From: Enoplosus armatus
Taxonomy: Eukaryota > Chordata > Actinopteri > Centrarchiformes > Enoplosidae
Direction: 5' to 3'
Assembly: GCF_043641665.1 (NCBI RefSeq)
Contig: NC_092194.1
Location: 16,617,298-16,681,297 of the forward strand
DNA: 64,000 bases
Position 1 is the stretch's first letter. Every line of letters starts with the position of its first letter. A program made the translations under genes and the position numbers. The notes beneath the pieces were generated by a model. That model did no database searches, was not told the DNA's origin, and saw only the letters and a list, made by a program, of their open reading frames with translations. Shown here piece after piece: positions 39,310 to 51,500 of the stretch.

Positions 39310-41007
39310 AGAAAATCCTTTTTTTTTTTTAAGCGCAACGAGTATTGCTATATGCTGGAATACAACTTAACTTTGTGGTCATTTGATTAAATACAATTTT
39401 ATTTTGGAACAGGTACCATGTGAGCACAATATAAACTGATAAATAAGAGGGCTTAAAACTAGATTTTGACACTGGCCTCTCTATAAGACAGGACCAAGAT
39501 CGTAATAATGCGGGACCTGCCTTAGTTGATAGTGTACTTTAGTGGTGCAAATCGTCTAACTTATTTTCAATTGATCAAATTAGCAAAACTGATTGACATA
39601 CAGTAAACTTGTGACTTGTGGTCTGAGGCCCCGGGGCAGTTGCCTATTTCACCAGGGTAGTAATCTGGCCTTGATGAAGACTTTATGGTGACTTCTCAAA
39701 TTAATTTATTGACTAACTTTTCCATAGGTTCTTATATCATCTTGCAGCCACACCAGTTGGAGACTATTCTTTATGAATAACACTTGGCCGCTGTTTCGAA
39801 ATGATTTTCCTCAGCTATTTGACTAAATGGGTGCTCCTGTTTGTAAAAGTCCCCCCCTCAGGTCTACAAATTATGACCCCTTAGTCACAGCCTCAGTGAC
39901 CTCTTTAACCCGGATCACTTACGTACTCACTGGGACTTTTGACCCAGCCCTGGGGTGGCTTTTATAGACAGAACAACAGTCTTGTTTGTGGCTCCATTAC
40001 AGTTTTTCTAAGTGCAGATGGGAGAGTGCTCCTGTGTTTTCTTTAGTTGTGGACAGTCAATTTTGAAGTACTTTACTCCCACTGGGACTGTGAGGGGTTT
40101 AGATTCCACTGAATGCCATTTTCAGTGATGTGGGTGTATTGTTTTACTTGGCAAACGTCTTCACTGGTCACTGTTGGTCGAGGTTCCACTGTATGCACTT
40201 TAACTGCTCCCTTGTCTAATCTAAAAGCCTATTTTTAGCCGATGTGCCCTGTATATATTCAATAAATCTGTCATTTCATTTTGCCTGTGTTTGTTTACAA
40301 CATGAAGCAAGGGTTTGGGGGGCAGATGCTGTGCTGTTCCAATGGCTGTAATAGAGGCATGGCACTTATGTTGAACCCCAATGAGGGCCCCTGCGGAGGG
40401 AGGGTGTGGTAGAAGCAGCTGGCAGAAGTTTTTGGAGGTTTTGATCACTCTATCTACATGCCCTGTGATCCTCCCTCTCACAGAGCTCCTGATCATTTCT
40501 GGGGGAATCCCTCAAGTGGGAGTTAGACTTTAAATACAGACCTGTCCTTGTGTTCGTCTGAGTTTTTAATTAAAATATTATCATTAGGAGGATAATTAAC
40601 AGATCAAATACCTACTTGAATGTGATTTGAAGGTGACTGAATCTCTGTTACTAAGCTATTTAAACCAATATTATACCGGTACATTTGCTTTCTACATTTC
40701 TGATCTTCGTTTAATCACACTAAAGCCTGTGGTGCAGTCAGTTGAATGTCTAACTAATCAAAGCCTTTCTGTTTGCGTGGCAGCATGTTGTTAACGTGCA
40801 ACTGATTGATGATCAATACATCTGATGAGTGATCCATTGCTCCTGAAGACTCACTCGGCGGATGCATCAGTGGTGAATGTGCTGTGTGAGCTTCCTTCAT
40901 TTAGCATCAATCAGCAGAGGATTCATTCAGTACAGCTGACAACTGATCAACTGATCAATCATGTAGTTTGGATATATAATGTGTTAGAGTTTGACACAGA
41001 CATTCCA

Positions 41008-41451
41008 GGAATAGTTTGACATTTAGGGAAATACACTCAATCACTTTCTTGGCGAGAGTTAGATGAGAAGACTGATACCACTTTCATGTCTGTACGCTAA
41101 ATAGAAAGCTATTGCCAGCAGACAATTAGCTTATAGCATAAAGATGGGAAGCTGGGGGAAACAGCTAGCTTGGTTCTTTCCACGGTAACAGAAGTTGTCA
41201 TCTATACATTTTGATTTTTGAACAAACAAGACATAATGTGTTCATTATTGAGATCTAGTTGTGCTGGCAGATTTGTTTTAGCTTTGAACAGAACCTGGCA
41301 GCTGTTTTCCCCCCTGTTTCCTGTCTTTATGCTAACTTGTGGTTAGCTAGCATAATTGTTAGCTTACAAACAAGAGAGTGGTATCAATCTTCTCATCTAA
41401 CTCTCATCAAGAAAGTGAATAAGCATATTTCCCAAAATGCTTAACTGTTCT
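41008..41451. mobile_element. foldback-type MITE (complete copy)
   Basis: The left end has CACTTTCTTGGCGAGAG and TTAGATGAGAAGACTGATAC; the right end carries the same in reverse complement, giving inverted repeats of roughly 70 bp. The middle has AGCATAAAGATGGGAAGC and repeated TTAGCTAGC motifs. It belongs to a family I recognise as common in fish. A single strand could fold into a long hairpin. Confidence 0.75.
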
Positions 41452-43387
41452 TTTCATTTTATGCAGTGCAGTTTGAGATGAAGCATTTAGCTTCAAAATT
41501 ATGTACAGTATTAACACTTGGCAAAAAAAAAAAGGCACCTACTCATACAAAATAACTGATTTGACATCAATTTATGGCATATTCTGCTGGTGAGAATACG
41601 ATTTTGATTCTTGGTAATGACAACAATTTTCAAAGCTATTGCAAACCCTTGAGGTCAGACGTATTTGAAATGATGCTGGAAATCCCCGAGAGAAACCGTC
41701 TACTCTTTCACATGTCTTCAAACTGACAGGCGCTCCCTTGCTTAGTCTGTCCACAAACAATATCAGTCACTGTGACAAGGTCTTGCCTGCTTGGCCCTGT
41801 CGAGCCCAAATTTCATAATAAAAAGCTCAGCGCTGGAAAATGCTCTTTACCTCAGCATTAAACAAAGCCTGTCTGTTTCTTTGCACACGGGCAGGAACAT
41901 TTCGTATGTAGCTGCCCTGCGCAGCTTTGGTCCAAGTCAAACTAACTGGTCACATTAAGTACATGAAACATTTTGTTCCAGTTGATGTAAAGAAACATGC
42001 ACTCTGAGTTGAGCTCTTGTGGTGTATAATTAGACCCTCTGAACATGGGTGGTGCTGCAATGGAAAACAAAGCATACTGTACCAGATCCTGTGCTGTTTT
42101 AGGTGCTTTCAAGAGACAAACCTTGATTTTTACCTCCCGCTGTTCTCTGCAGGATTAAAAACACTTCAACATTAAAACACCTCTCTCTTCATGAAAAGGT
42201 ACGAGCATGTCCCGTGTTTAATGGATTTTCACATCAATCAGCCATACTACAGGATGTGTTGATCTCCCCTTCATATGCACTAATAAGCACAAATACATCA
42301 AAGAGTTATTGATCCCTCTGAGGAGACTTTCCAGGTATGTCACAGATCTTGTCGTAATGACTTTGTGTGTAATAGCCAACAACCTGTCTAGACAAAGAAA
42401 GAATGATCTTGTTGTTAGCACCTGATTTCTAATGTTCGATATTCAAAGCTGTTCATATATTCTGAAGAAAGACTTTTTAGTGAGCTGACTAATGATAAAT
42501 CTAATTAAGCAAAGCAAAGTAGTAATTAGATACTAATAATCTACTTATTGTGAAATCAAATGTCTCAGAAGACAAAACACTAATAATAAACAGCCCAATT
42601 ATCAAGCAATTATCTATACATGTCCATCCAGCATTGTTCGAACTGACATGACAACCAGAAGTGTGAACAATTGTACTCCCTCTGGTATCACATTATCTCT
42701 CTAATAACTCTAATTAAGTGCTATGGAGGCCCAAGATGGAGCAGGTTTCCACCTAAACACCTAATCAGATTTTTTTGTGTTTGGTTGGATAAGAAAAATA
42801 TCTTTTCTTGGCAATCACTCAGACTCGCACATGATTGAAAACCCCAGTGAGGCATCACTTGAGAGCCCTCTTCAGTGTCGTGCAAGTCACAGAACAGACC
42901 TTTCTTTTGTCTTTGACTTGAATGGTGTATACACATGGCTGCTTCCTGTCCGCTGTATCATTCCATGTTAACACATTTGTACATCAACACATTTTTTAAT
43001 CAGTATCAGTTTGTCTGTGTGAGTTTACATATGTGTGTATTTTTGGTTCTTAGACATAAAAAATATGAATCTCTTTTTCTTTAAGCGTCTTGACATCAGC
43101 TGGCGCAGCTCTGATGGTGTTGACCAATAAAATGACAAGCATTCTTGCTGGAAAGAAATTCAATACATGACTTTCTGATACCATTTGCCATTCCAGTGAT
43201 TCCTTTTTCATGTCTGAGTGTGGTGGGTTTTCCCCACATGGCACAGTCCTCTCACCAACTGCCAGCGCCTCTCTCTCTCAGAAGATGAAGACACATTTGG
43301 CGGTTCACCAGCTGTTTCGCAAAAAATAAAAAATAAATGTGTAGCTCTCGTCTGGCGGCTCATGGCATTTTTGGCACATGATCTTGC

Positions 43388-43413
43388 GGTGGAGGGTGGA
43401 GGGTGGAGGGTGG
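43388..43413. repeat. (GGAGGGT)n short tandem array
   Basis: About 3.5 copies of a heptamer, GGAGGGT. Confidence 0.8.
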
Positions 43414-46361
43414 ACACTCAGCGGCAGGATTCCCTTGCAAGGTGGGGCCAGGGACCTACAAAGGGCGTCTTTTCGGGTGCCACATATTCAACTGTCTGCA
43501 TCCATATCTGACACAGTCTTTCTTCTCAGTGTCATAGTTTCATTCTGCGAAGGTCACGGTATCAATAACCTGCAAGTACAATGTGGTTAATCTCTTTGGA
43601 TTAAGGCCAAGGTTTCTTATGAGGCCTTCAAAGTTATGGCTGAGTGTCTCCAGCCATGTCTGCAGTAACAGATGACAGAGTGAAAGATGACTTCCACAAC
43701 CCACACTGTAAACCAGCTTTCTTGCACTCTGCCAGAGGAACAATAATGAGGACATAATGACAAAGTTTTTGACATTTTTGTGTGTCACCCTGATGCTACT
43801 CTCTGGCGTTGTCCCAGAATTCATGATAACTCACTCAAGTGTCATTTCCACTGTTAGGGGTGGCTGCATCGCTGACCTTTTTTCCCCGCCACTACATCAC
43901 TGATTTGTTAGGGATCAGCTAAGGACAGTAGAAAAGGCCTTGTGAGTGATGACCCCTGCTGGTGGAATCATGTAAATGCAATTTTGAGAATCTTGTTTTT
44001 CAGCACCAAGGAATTCGAATAGCTTCTTAATGGTATTGAGCATAAATGTATTTTTTTTTTTACACGAGTTTAAGATTATGGATAGACTATATCCAGCTAT
44101 GCATGGCCTTAAAGCAGCTACCCCTTTGTCTCAACTGTCCAATTCGTCAAAAGCAAGACAATAGCTCCCCCTGTAGTCTGATATTGATAAATACAAATGC
44201 CCTGTGCAAGGTTCCTTGTGAGGTTCTGTATCTATTCACTTACTGACATTTTTAGCTGTGAAATCTGCCTGACAGATCCCCTACAGCAGAGATTCCCAAT
44301 TAAAAGAGTCAGCGCTGCCTCGTGCCAAAGCATTTCAGAGCAGTGAAAACATGGCTGGTCACTAATGGAGTCTGCGGCAGAGAGCTGTCATGTTCAGGAC
44401 TTGTATACAATCAAAAATGAATACTTGTGTGACTTGATTGACTGTGTTTTCTTTACATTGCAATGTGGTCGTGATGCGTCTTCAGTTGGAGGTGCAGATG
44501 AGCAGTTTTGTGTATAGAGTCAAGAATGTGGGGTCTCTTTCAATTGCTGTTGATGTTAGTGATGTTGATTTAACAGTCGCTATGCCTTATACCTACAGCA
44601 TGAGTCAGAGCAGGAGGTGTATGGCTTGTCAAACACTGTGGTGCAACTTAAAAGGTAGTTGTCACTAACCTGGCTGACAGTGACTCTGTGGGGTGTAGGT
44701 ACCACCCCTTTATAATGTTCCACCAGGGAACACTGTTACAGGTATTGTTCCTTAATAAAAATGATTGGATAATACCAGTGTTTTTCCACTATTAATAAAG
44801 ACATACACCTATGTACAATTCGGTGTAGAGGACAGAGTGCTCTAACAATAGTCCCTTTATTGCTGTACCTCCCATAGTGTCTCTGGATCCAAGCACAACC
44901 CCCAGTGAGAGAACAAATGAGGAAGCACAATCAAAGATATGGAATGCATTCTGCCAGCAAACGGGCCTAATTGATTTCCTCTGTGTCTTTGTCTCTCCTG
45001 TGCATTTATCTGCGACACGGAGGAAAGAAAGAGGACGAGAAAGTAGCAGAAAGAAAGAGAGGCCATCAGAGGTCATCCACCGGGACTGCAACCAAACCGA
45101 GGGGAGTTTCTGCAGACTCTGTGGCTCGAGCCAATCCATCTCCACAGGCTGAGACTCATCAGAGAGAACACCTGCACTGCTCTACTCTGTGTAGTGTTCT
45201 GCCTGCATGCTCGCCTGCCTGTCTTCCTGACTGCAGCAACATCTGGCAGAGGAGCAAGTGGATTCAAAAAGAACATCTGCACAGCAGCAAGCAGCCAAGT
45301 AAGCAAACAGTCCTAATGAAAGTAGTCACAGTTCCCAAACACAAGGCTACATTGTTGTCCACCTATTTCCCTTTAATTAAGACCACATAAAGTATTGGCA
45401 CCGTTTTCTTCCAGTTCATGGGGGAACATTACAACAGCTTAAAAGACAGCTGACTTGTGTCAATTACTGTATGATATATAACACACACATTGTGCAGGGA
45501 TATGCTGTAATATGCTGAAATACTGTACATTTGTATCGCTCCAAAGGAAAGTTAATTAGCAAAGGTAAGCACATGAAATAAAGTGAAATACAGTGAGCAA
45601 TGGTTTAAACAACAAGCCGCAATATTCAGTCAGATAATGGCTGTGTTTTATAAGAAATGTTGCACATAGCGGCGAGCAGCATAATGTATATTGGGCAATA
45701 AATATATAATATGCAAAAATATCCACTGGGTAATAATGCTCTTTCATTTCTTTAACACAACATTATAATCCACATCAAAACACGTTTTAGTTTTGTTCCC
45801 ACTATGCACATTGAAAAATATTCTCAGATTCTCCATATTTTAGTCAGAATGACAACAGTTGTACACACCTATACACAAACACACACATACAAACACACGC
45901 TATCAGTATCTGGTTCTTTTTCATAAAGGAGCCCCAGGACACAATACAGAATCCCTCCAATGCAGCACAGCTCCAACATTGAAACTGCACACTTGAGCAG
46001 GAGTGCGTACTGTAAGCACACACGATTGGCTGACAGCGGCCATGTGACTGCAGACCGTAGTCCCCTGTGTTGGAAAACAGTAATTGAGGCTTCCATATGG
46101 TATAGATCAGATGTAGCCTTCACCACAGCATTCCTCCAGCACAGAGGCTCCACGCTTGTATCTACAATGAAAACTGAGCTAATCAAAGAAAAGAATATAC
46201 TATATATTCTCCCTCTTGTCATACCTTATCTCACTTATTAGACACCATCCACCAAACACTCTTTTTATTGACAACAAAAGCTGTCCTCTTGTGTTTGTTT
46301 AGCAGCAATTGTGTTTTGATAATGATATACTGCAATATAATCTTATAATATCCAAGAAGAA

Positions 46362-46388
46362 TAGCTGTGTGTGTGTGTGTGTGTGTTT
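46362..46388. repeat. (TG)n microsatellite
   Basis: About 12 TG units with one T interruption at the end. Confidence 0.8.
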
Positions 46389-46570
46389 GTGGTAGATGTT
46401 TAAGAGGAAAACAGTGCTGCCAGTCTTTGTTGCAGTACAAAACACAACATATTTAAATGGAAGATTATGCAAAACTACCACCCACTTTCTATTTGCCCAC
46501 ATGCAAGCAGGTCCATACATTTAACTAAGTAGGTTTGGTGTGTAATAAGCTTGATAGTCCTACGCCTCCC

Positions 46571-46598
46571 TTTTCTAAAGACTCTCATCTTTAGAAAA
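46571..46598. repeat. 10-bp perfect hairpin
   Basis: TTTTCTAAAG, an 8-nt loop (46581-46588), then CTTTAGAAAA. Short and AT-rich; probably chance. Confidence 0.6.
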
Positions 46599-47299
46599 AC
46601 AACTACATTTGAGTGCCAACTACATAAACATTAAAACCAAAGTGTGCCACCTTAACAAGTACCCTATGTTATCTGTAACATATTCTTTATCATTTATGTA
46701 GTTACTGTCACTGTGCTGTACTGTGGTTAAGATAAACCTATGGGTTTAGTTTCTGTTTTTACATACATTAATTAAATGTAACTAAGCCTAATACTCTTTG
46801 CCAGTAACACCATGGGGCCCTCCCCTGGTGGTTCATGGACCTCACTTGACACCACTGAGCTAAAGGATTTGGGATTACAGCATTGTTTAAGGATGGGACA
46901 GGGATGCTTAATTTTCTGATACACCAAGTTCTAGATATGTTTTTGGATATGTACCAACTCTGAGGCAGAGTTCAGATGTAAACAGCCGTGCAGTCCTTTT
47001 TACTCTTAGTACTCCTCAAAAGTGTACGTGAGTTTGTTCCACGTTGAAATATCGCGATAGTTTTACTGTTCGAACCAGGGTAATGACACTAGTTGACGAT
47101 ACTTGCTCTTGCTTTTAAGCTATTTTCTGTGGTAAATCAAGTCAGGTTTGTCAAACCGGACCCATTTCCAAACGGAAACAGGGGTATTTCCTTCAATCAT
47201 CATCTAAACTAGTAATTGAGAGAGAAACCAACTAATTAACTACGCAGGTAACGTTAACTAGCTGAGTAACTACATGGGAATGGGTTAACCGTTGGTTTT

Positions 47300-47644
47300 G
47301 GATGAGCCAGTGACGTCACTTAGACTTTCACAATATGAGGCTACAGGCTGTGGCGCAGCTAACGCTATATTTTGAAAATGCTAGTAGCTAACGGTAACGC
47401 AGTTAAAGTAGTACTTAAATCAGTAATGTTTTACACTACTTGTCCCCAAATACCTACCGCCAAACTTCGGGTTTCGAAATAAAGTGTACTGTCTCTTTAA
47501 GGTATCTCAGCTAGTCTGTTTCGTATTGATCAATCCACCATTTTCCAACACACAGCGGCGGCAGTGCTAACATAGCTCCGGCAGCACGAGAGAGAAGAGA
47601 GCCACCCCTCTACCTGGAGAGGAAGCCAGGGACCGGGGGCAGTC
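47300..47644 (+). promoter_or_regulatory. mta1: mta1 promoter and 5' UTR (candidate)
   Basis: A perfect CRE palindrome TGACGTCA lies at 47311-47318. A YY1-like CCATTTT sits near 47538, followed by a GC-rich, purine-rich leader with CGGCGGC at about 47557. No TATA box is obvious, as is usual for a housekeeping chromatin gene. The start site is not visible directly; near 47520-47580 is my inference. Confidence 0.5.
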
Positions 47645-47672
47645 ATGGCAGCGAACATGTACCGGGTTGGAG
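47645..47672 (+). CDS. mta1: mta1 coding exon 1
   Basis: Encodes MAANMYRVG plus one base of Asp10. The donor is GTAAGG. It is short, as expected for the first coding exon of MTA genes. Confidence 0.94.
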
Positions 47673-50600
47673 GTAAGGTGGGGGGGGAGAACATTTTAGA
47701 ACCTTCCCGTGATGTTTTTTATGGCGGACTCGCATTGATTCGCCGCGGGTTTTTTTATGTATGTACAGAGCGTGGTCCGTCTTTTCTTCCCTTCTATTAT
47801 TTCCCTTAAGCTAAAGAGCCGTGTGCTTCACAGATGATGATGGTGACTGTGTGAAGAGGAGGATGGTGATGAAGAGTAGTGGTTCGCTTAATGAACCGCT
47901 GCTGGATTCCATCGTTTCTTTTGTGTTTGTTGCAACTTGCGATTATCCCAAACAACTAGTTCAATATGCCGATACACCTAAAGTAACATGCGCTGTGTTT
48001 CCATATATTTAAGGTAACATATTCTAAAAGTTTTGCGTGCCATTCAACTATTGCGCGGCTACTCTTTCATAATAATAACTAACATTATTTGCTGTTCACC
48101 GACCTGCAGAAACCCCTTAAGACTTGCAGGGAAGCAGCAGCTAGATGCTTTTACAGAAAAAGTGTAGAGAAAGGTACAAGGATTAAAAAAAGTTAAAGGC
48201 TACCCCTTAACTACAAAAGCTGAGATGGGAAAATTGGAATAAAAATGTCATCGTATGCTTAAAGATGTATTTTTACATATTTATTTTTTCTTAATTTGTA
48301 CAGGCAACTCCAGTTAATACCTAATTAAGATTCAAGTTTGTCCTCCTACTCATTTTCTGCTTATGTTGCCCTAATTCACGTCCTGTAGGTACTATGTAAA
48401 AATAGGCACATGCAAGCTACTGCAGCTATACCATAGTTTAAATAAGGCAGTGGTTGTTTTTTTGGGGGGACTTGTTTCCCTGGATCATTGAATATGAGAA
48501 AGGAAGGAGCAGTATAACAACAATTGGATGCTTTACACACGAAACATATTAGCAGTGCAGAATTTTGACTCAACATGGCATTTTAATAGGTTTCTGGTAA
48601 AATGTTCTCCAGATTTCACTGTCAAAAAGTATCGATGGAACTATTCAGAGGTCTGTTCCCTTTGTGAGCTGGTCAGTCTGTACTTCCAGCAAGCTGATAT
48701 TTTCATTGATGTTTCTGATTGTAGTCTGATGCTCTCCCTGTTATGGTTGTGTACTTATGTTTAACTGTATGCGAACATATGTATGTCAAATGGAGAGGGC
48801 AGGAAATCAAACGTGACTGATTACATTTTGAAGATATATTTACATGTGAGCACTGACAATTGTCTAGTGAAACAGGAATGCTGTGACTCTCTTTGGCATG
48901 GTACCTGCATCAAAAATAGCTTGTAGTGAACGTCATAGCCCTCTTATTTAGTCAAATGAAACAAGGCCTACCTGAGAGAGAGAACAGGATTATGTCCAGA
49001 GCAGGGCAGAGAGTTAACACTTCATCAGCCAAATGTTGTTGAATTTAGTACGTCTCTTCACTCTGTTGTTGTTGAGCTTTTATGTCTTGTCTGTAGAAAA
49101 CTTATTTGCTTGCAAAACAGTACAAAGATGGTGTATTTTAGTCCCCATGCTGTAGCACTCTGCAGTTTAAAATTAAATGCATCAAAATGACAAACTATTC
49201 ACATTAATACCTAAACAACTATCAACCTATATTGAAGCTGTCCCGTATGTCCAAAATCCAAGAATCATGAGTCAACTCACAACTGGTCCTGGTCACAGCA
49301 TAAGAACTACTGCAACTGCTGTTGTGGATGACATTGTTAACTCACTTGATGAAAAGCATCACTGTGCTGCACTATGTGTAGATCTGTCCACGACTTTTGA
49401 TACTGTTGATCACAACATTTTGTTAAATAAGCTGCTTTCTGTCGGTTCTGATGGAACTGGTTCAAATCGTGTCTCTCTGATAGAGTTTGTGTTTTTCTCA
49501 TGCTTTTAAATCAAGTCCCCAAATGGTTGATAGAGGTGCCCCTCAATGATAGATATTAGGCCCACTGCTATTTGTTCTGTACATAAATAATAATAATTTT
49601 AACTAAAAAGACAAAATGCGTGCATTTCACAAGTATGCAAACCTGTGACGTTCCCAATCCTATCCATGCTCTAAAGTCAAATCTAATTGATACAGTACAG
49701 CATTGTAAGTACTTAAAAATTTTGTTAGACAGCAGATTGTCCTACAAAACTCATGCTGATTATCTTAAGCTCAAAAATTAAAAATTCATTGAATTCTTTT
49801 ACAGAAACAGAGCTTGTTTCTCCTTTTGAAGACATTAAAACCATAGAATCCACCATATCGTGTATGCTCATGCTGCTGCTACTACCCTTAAACCAGTAGA
49901 TGCTTTCTACCACAGTGCCATTCGATTGATCACACAAGGTAGCTGTCGCTCTCATCACTGTGAATTATATGAAAAGGTTGGACGGTCATCACTGGTATCT
50001 ACAAGGCAGCATTATACCTGCTGCAACACAGCTTGGAGCTGGACACACTCATTCCTCTGAGAGGCTTTAAAGCTTTACTAGCTTATATTTCTAATATTTG
50101 TGATTTTTTTAATTAGTGTGCTGTGTGTGTGTGTGTGATGGTTGTTTTGAGTGAGATTTGATATTTCCTGAAAAAATAAAGCTTAACTAATACCATAAAG
50201 TTCTTCTTTTTGATCATATTAACAAGTTATTGTTTGCCTTTGGTAGGAAAAATTGAAACATAACAACTTGGCCTAATTGTGTAATAACCTAAACTAATCT
50301 GAAACCACAAAGCAGCAAGAATCTAATTACTGAATAAACATACCCTTAAATTGTTTTTTCCACAGTCACAATAATAATTTAGATCAAAAACAAACACAAA
50401 AATAAGCCTCATAATTGACTGGAGCCTCTCATAAGACCAATTCAACGCAACTTCAGAACAGAGCAAAACCCTTCTAAAGATGGCCGCTACTTTGCAAGAC
50501 AATGTAGGATCTTCTTGGAAAAGCTATGACTTCCCTTGTGAATGAACCGTGGACAAAAGCTGGCTCCATAGGCCCTGATGTCTTTGTTTTTACCGTGCAG

Positions 50601-51404
50601 GCCACACGCCACTCTTCCTGCGCATGCAGCGCTTCTTCCTAGTGCTTTCCCCCCCTACACAGGAAAGTGTTGCTGAGTAAGTATAGGCTATACGTCATAA
50701 GTCTTATCATCTTAATGGTGGGAAGGGAAGAGAAGCTAGCCCAGAGTTTATGTGCACTAGCCACAGAAGTTTAAAGGTCCAAACAAGAGTCACCAAGACT
50801 TGCTGCAGTCTTATTGCTTGGACAAAAATAACTCTCATGAGACAATGAGAAAATAAATAGTTTTGTTGAGATCTTGATTTGAATTCTTAAAATGTTATAT
50901 GTTCACAATTTTTCAAGTCTGTCTTAAAACAACAGTAAGGTCCCCATATGAACAGTGAAACAGGTATAATCGGGGTTAAAATCCACAGTCCTCGTTCTGT
51001 GCAAAAATGTATTCCAAAATTGATCTGAAGCTTTAGCAGTCTTGGCGGGCATTCAGACCGAAATCAGCCCTGCGTTAAAAACAATGCAGGGGGCTGCGTT
51101 GGTGGGAGCGTTTTGCTTAAGACGTGAAATACAATCTAGGAAGTCCAGTGTGAGGAACAAATGTGAATTTTAAGGCTTCTCAGATGCTAAAACGCAGCAC
51201 AGAGGTTTACAGTACTTTGAGACAGGATTCTCTGGAAAGTTATCACGCCGGCAATGATGTTATCTTTCGTCATGGCGATTGTGAAGTGAACAGTAGAAGT
51301 AAGACCTTCACGTTATAAAGTAATCCACAGGGAATGTGCTCTTGCATGTATTTTACTGGACAACACAGCGCCTTTCTCGATGACACCGTGCTGTGTACCG
51401 GACA

Positions 51405-51500
<96 letters not shown>

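Larger units (their letters stand above)
34461..47299. other. intergenic region between divergent crip2 and mta1
   Basis: About 13 kb without a recognisable exon. It holds inverted-repeat elements at 38714-39309 and 41008-41451, a GGAGGGT array at 43388-43413, and a short TG run at 46362-46388. No strong block elsewhere can be named from sequence alone. Confidence 0.7.
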
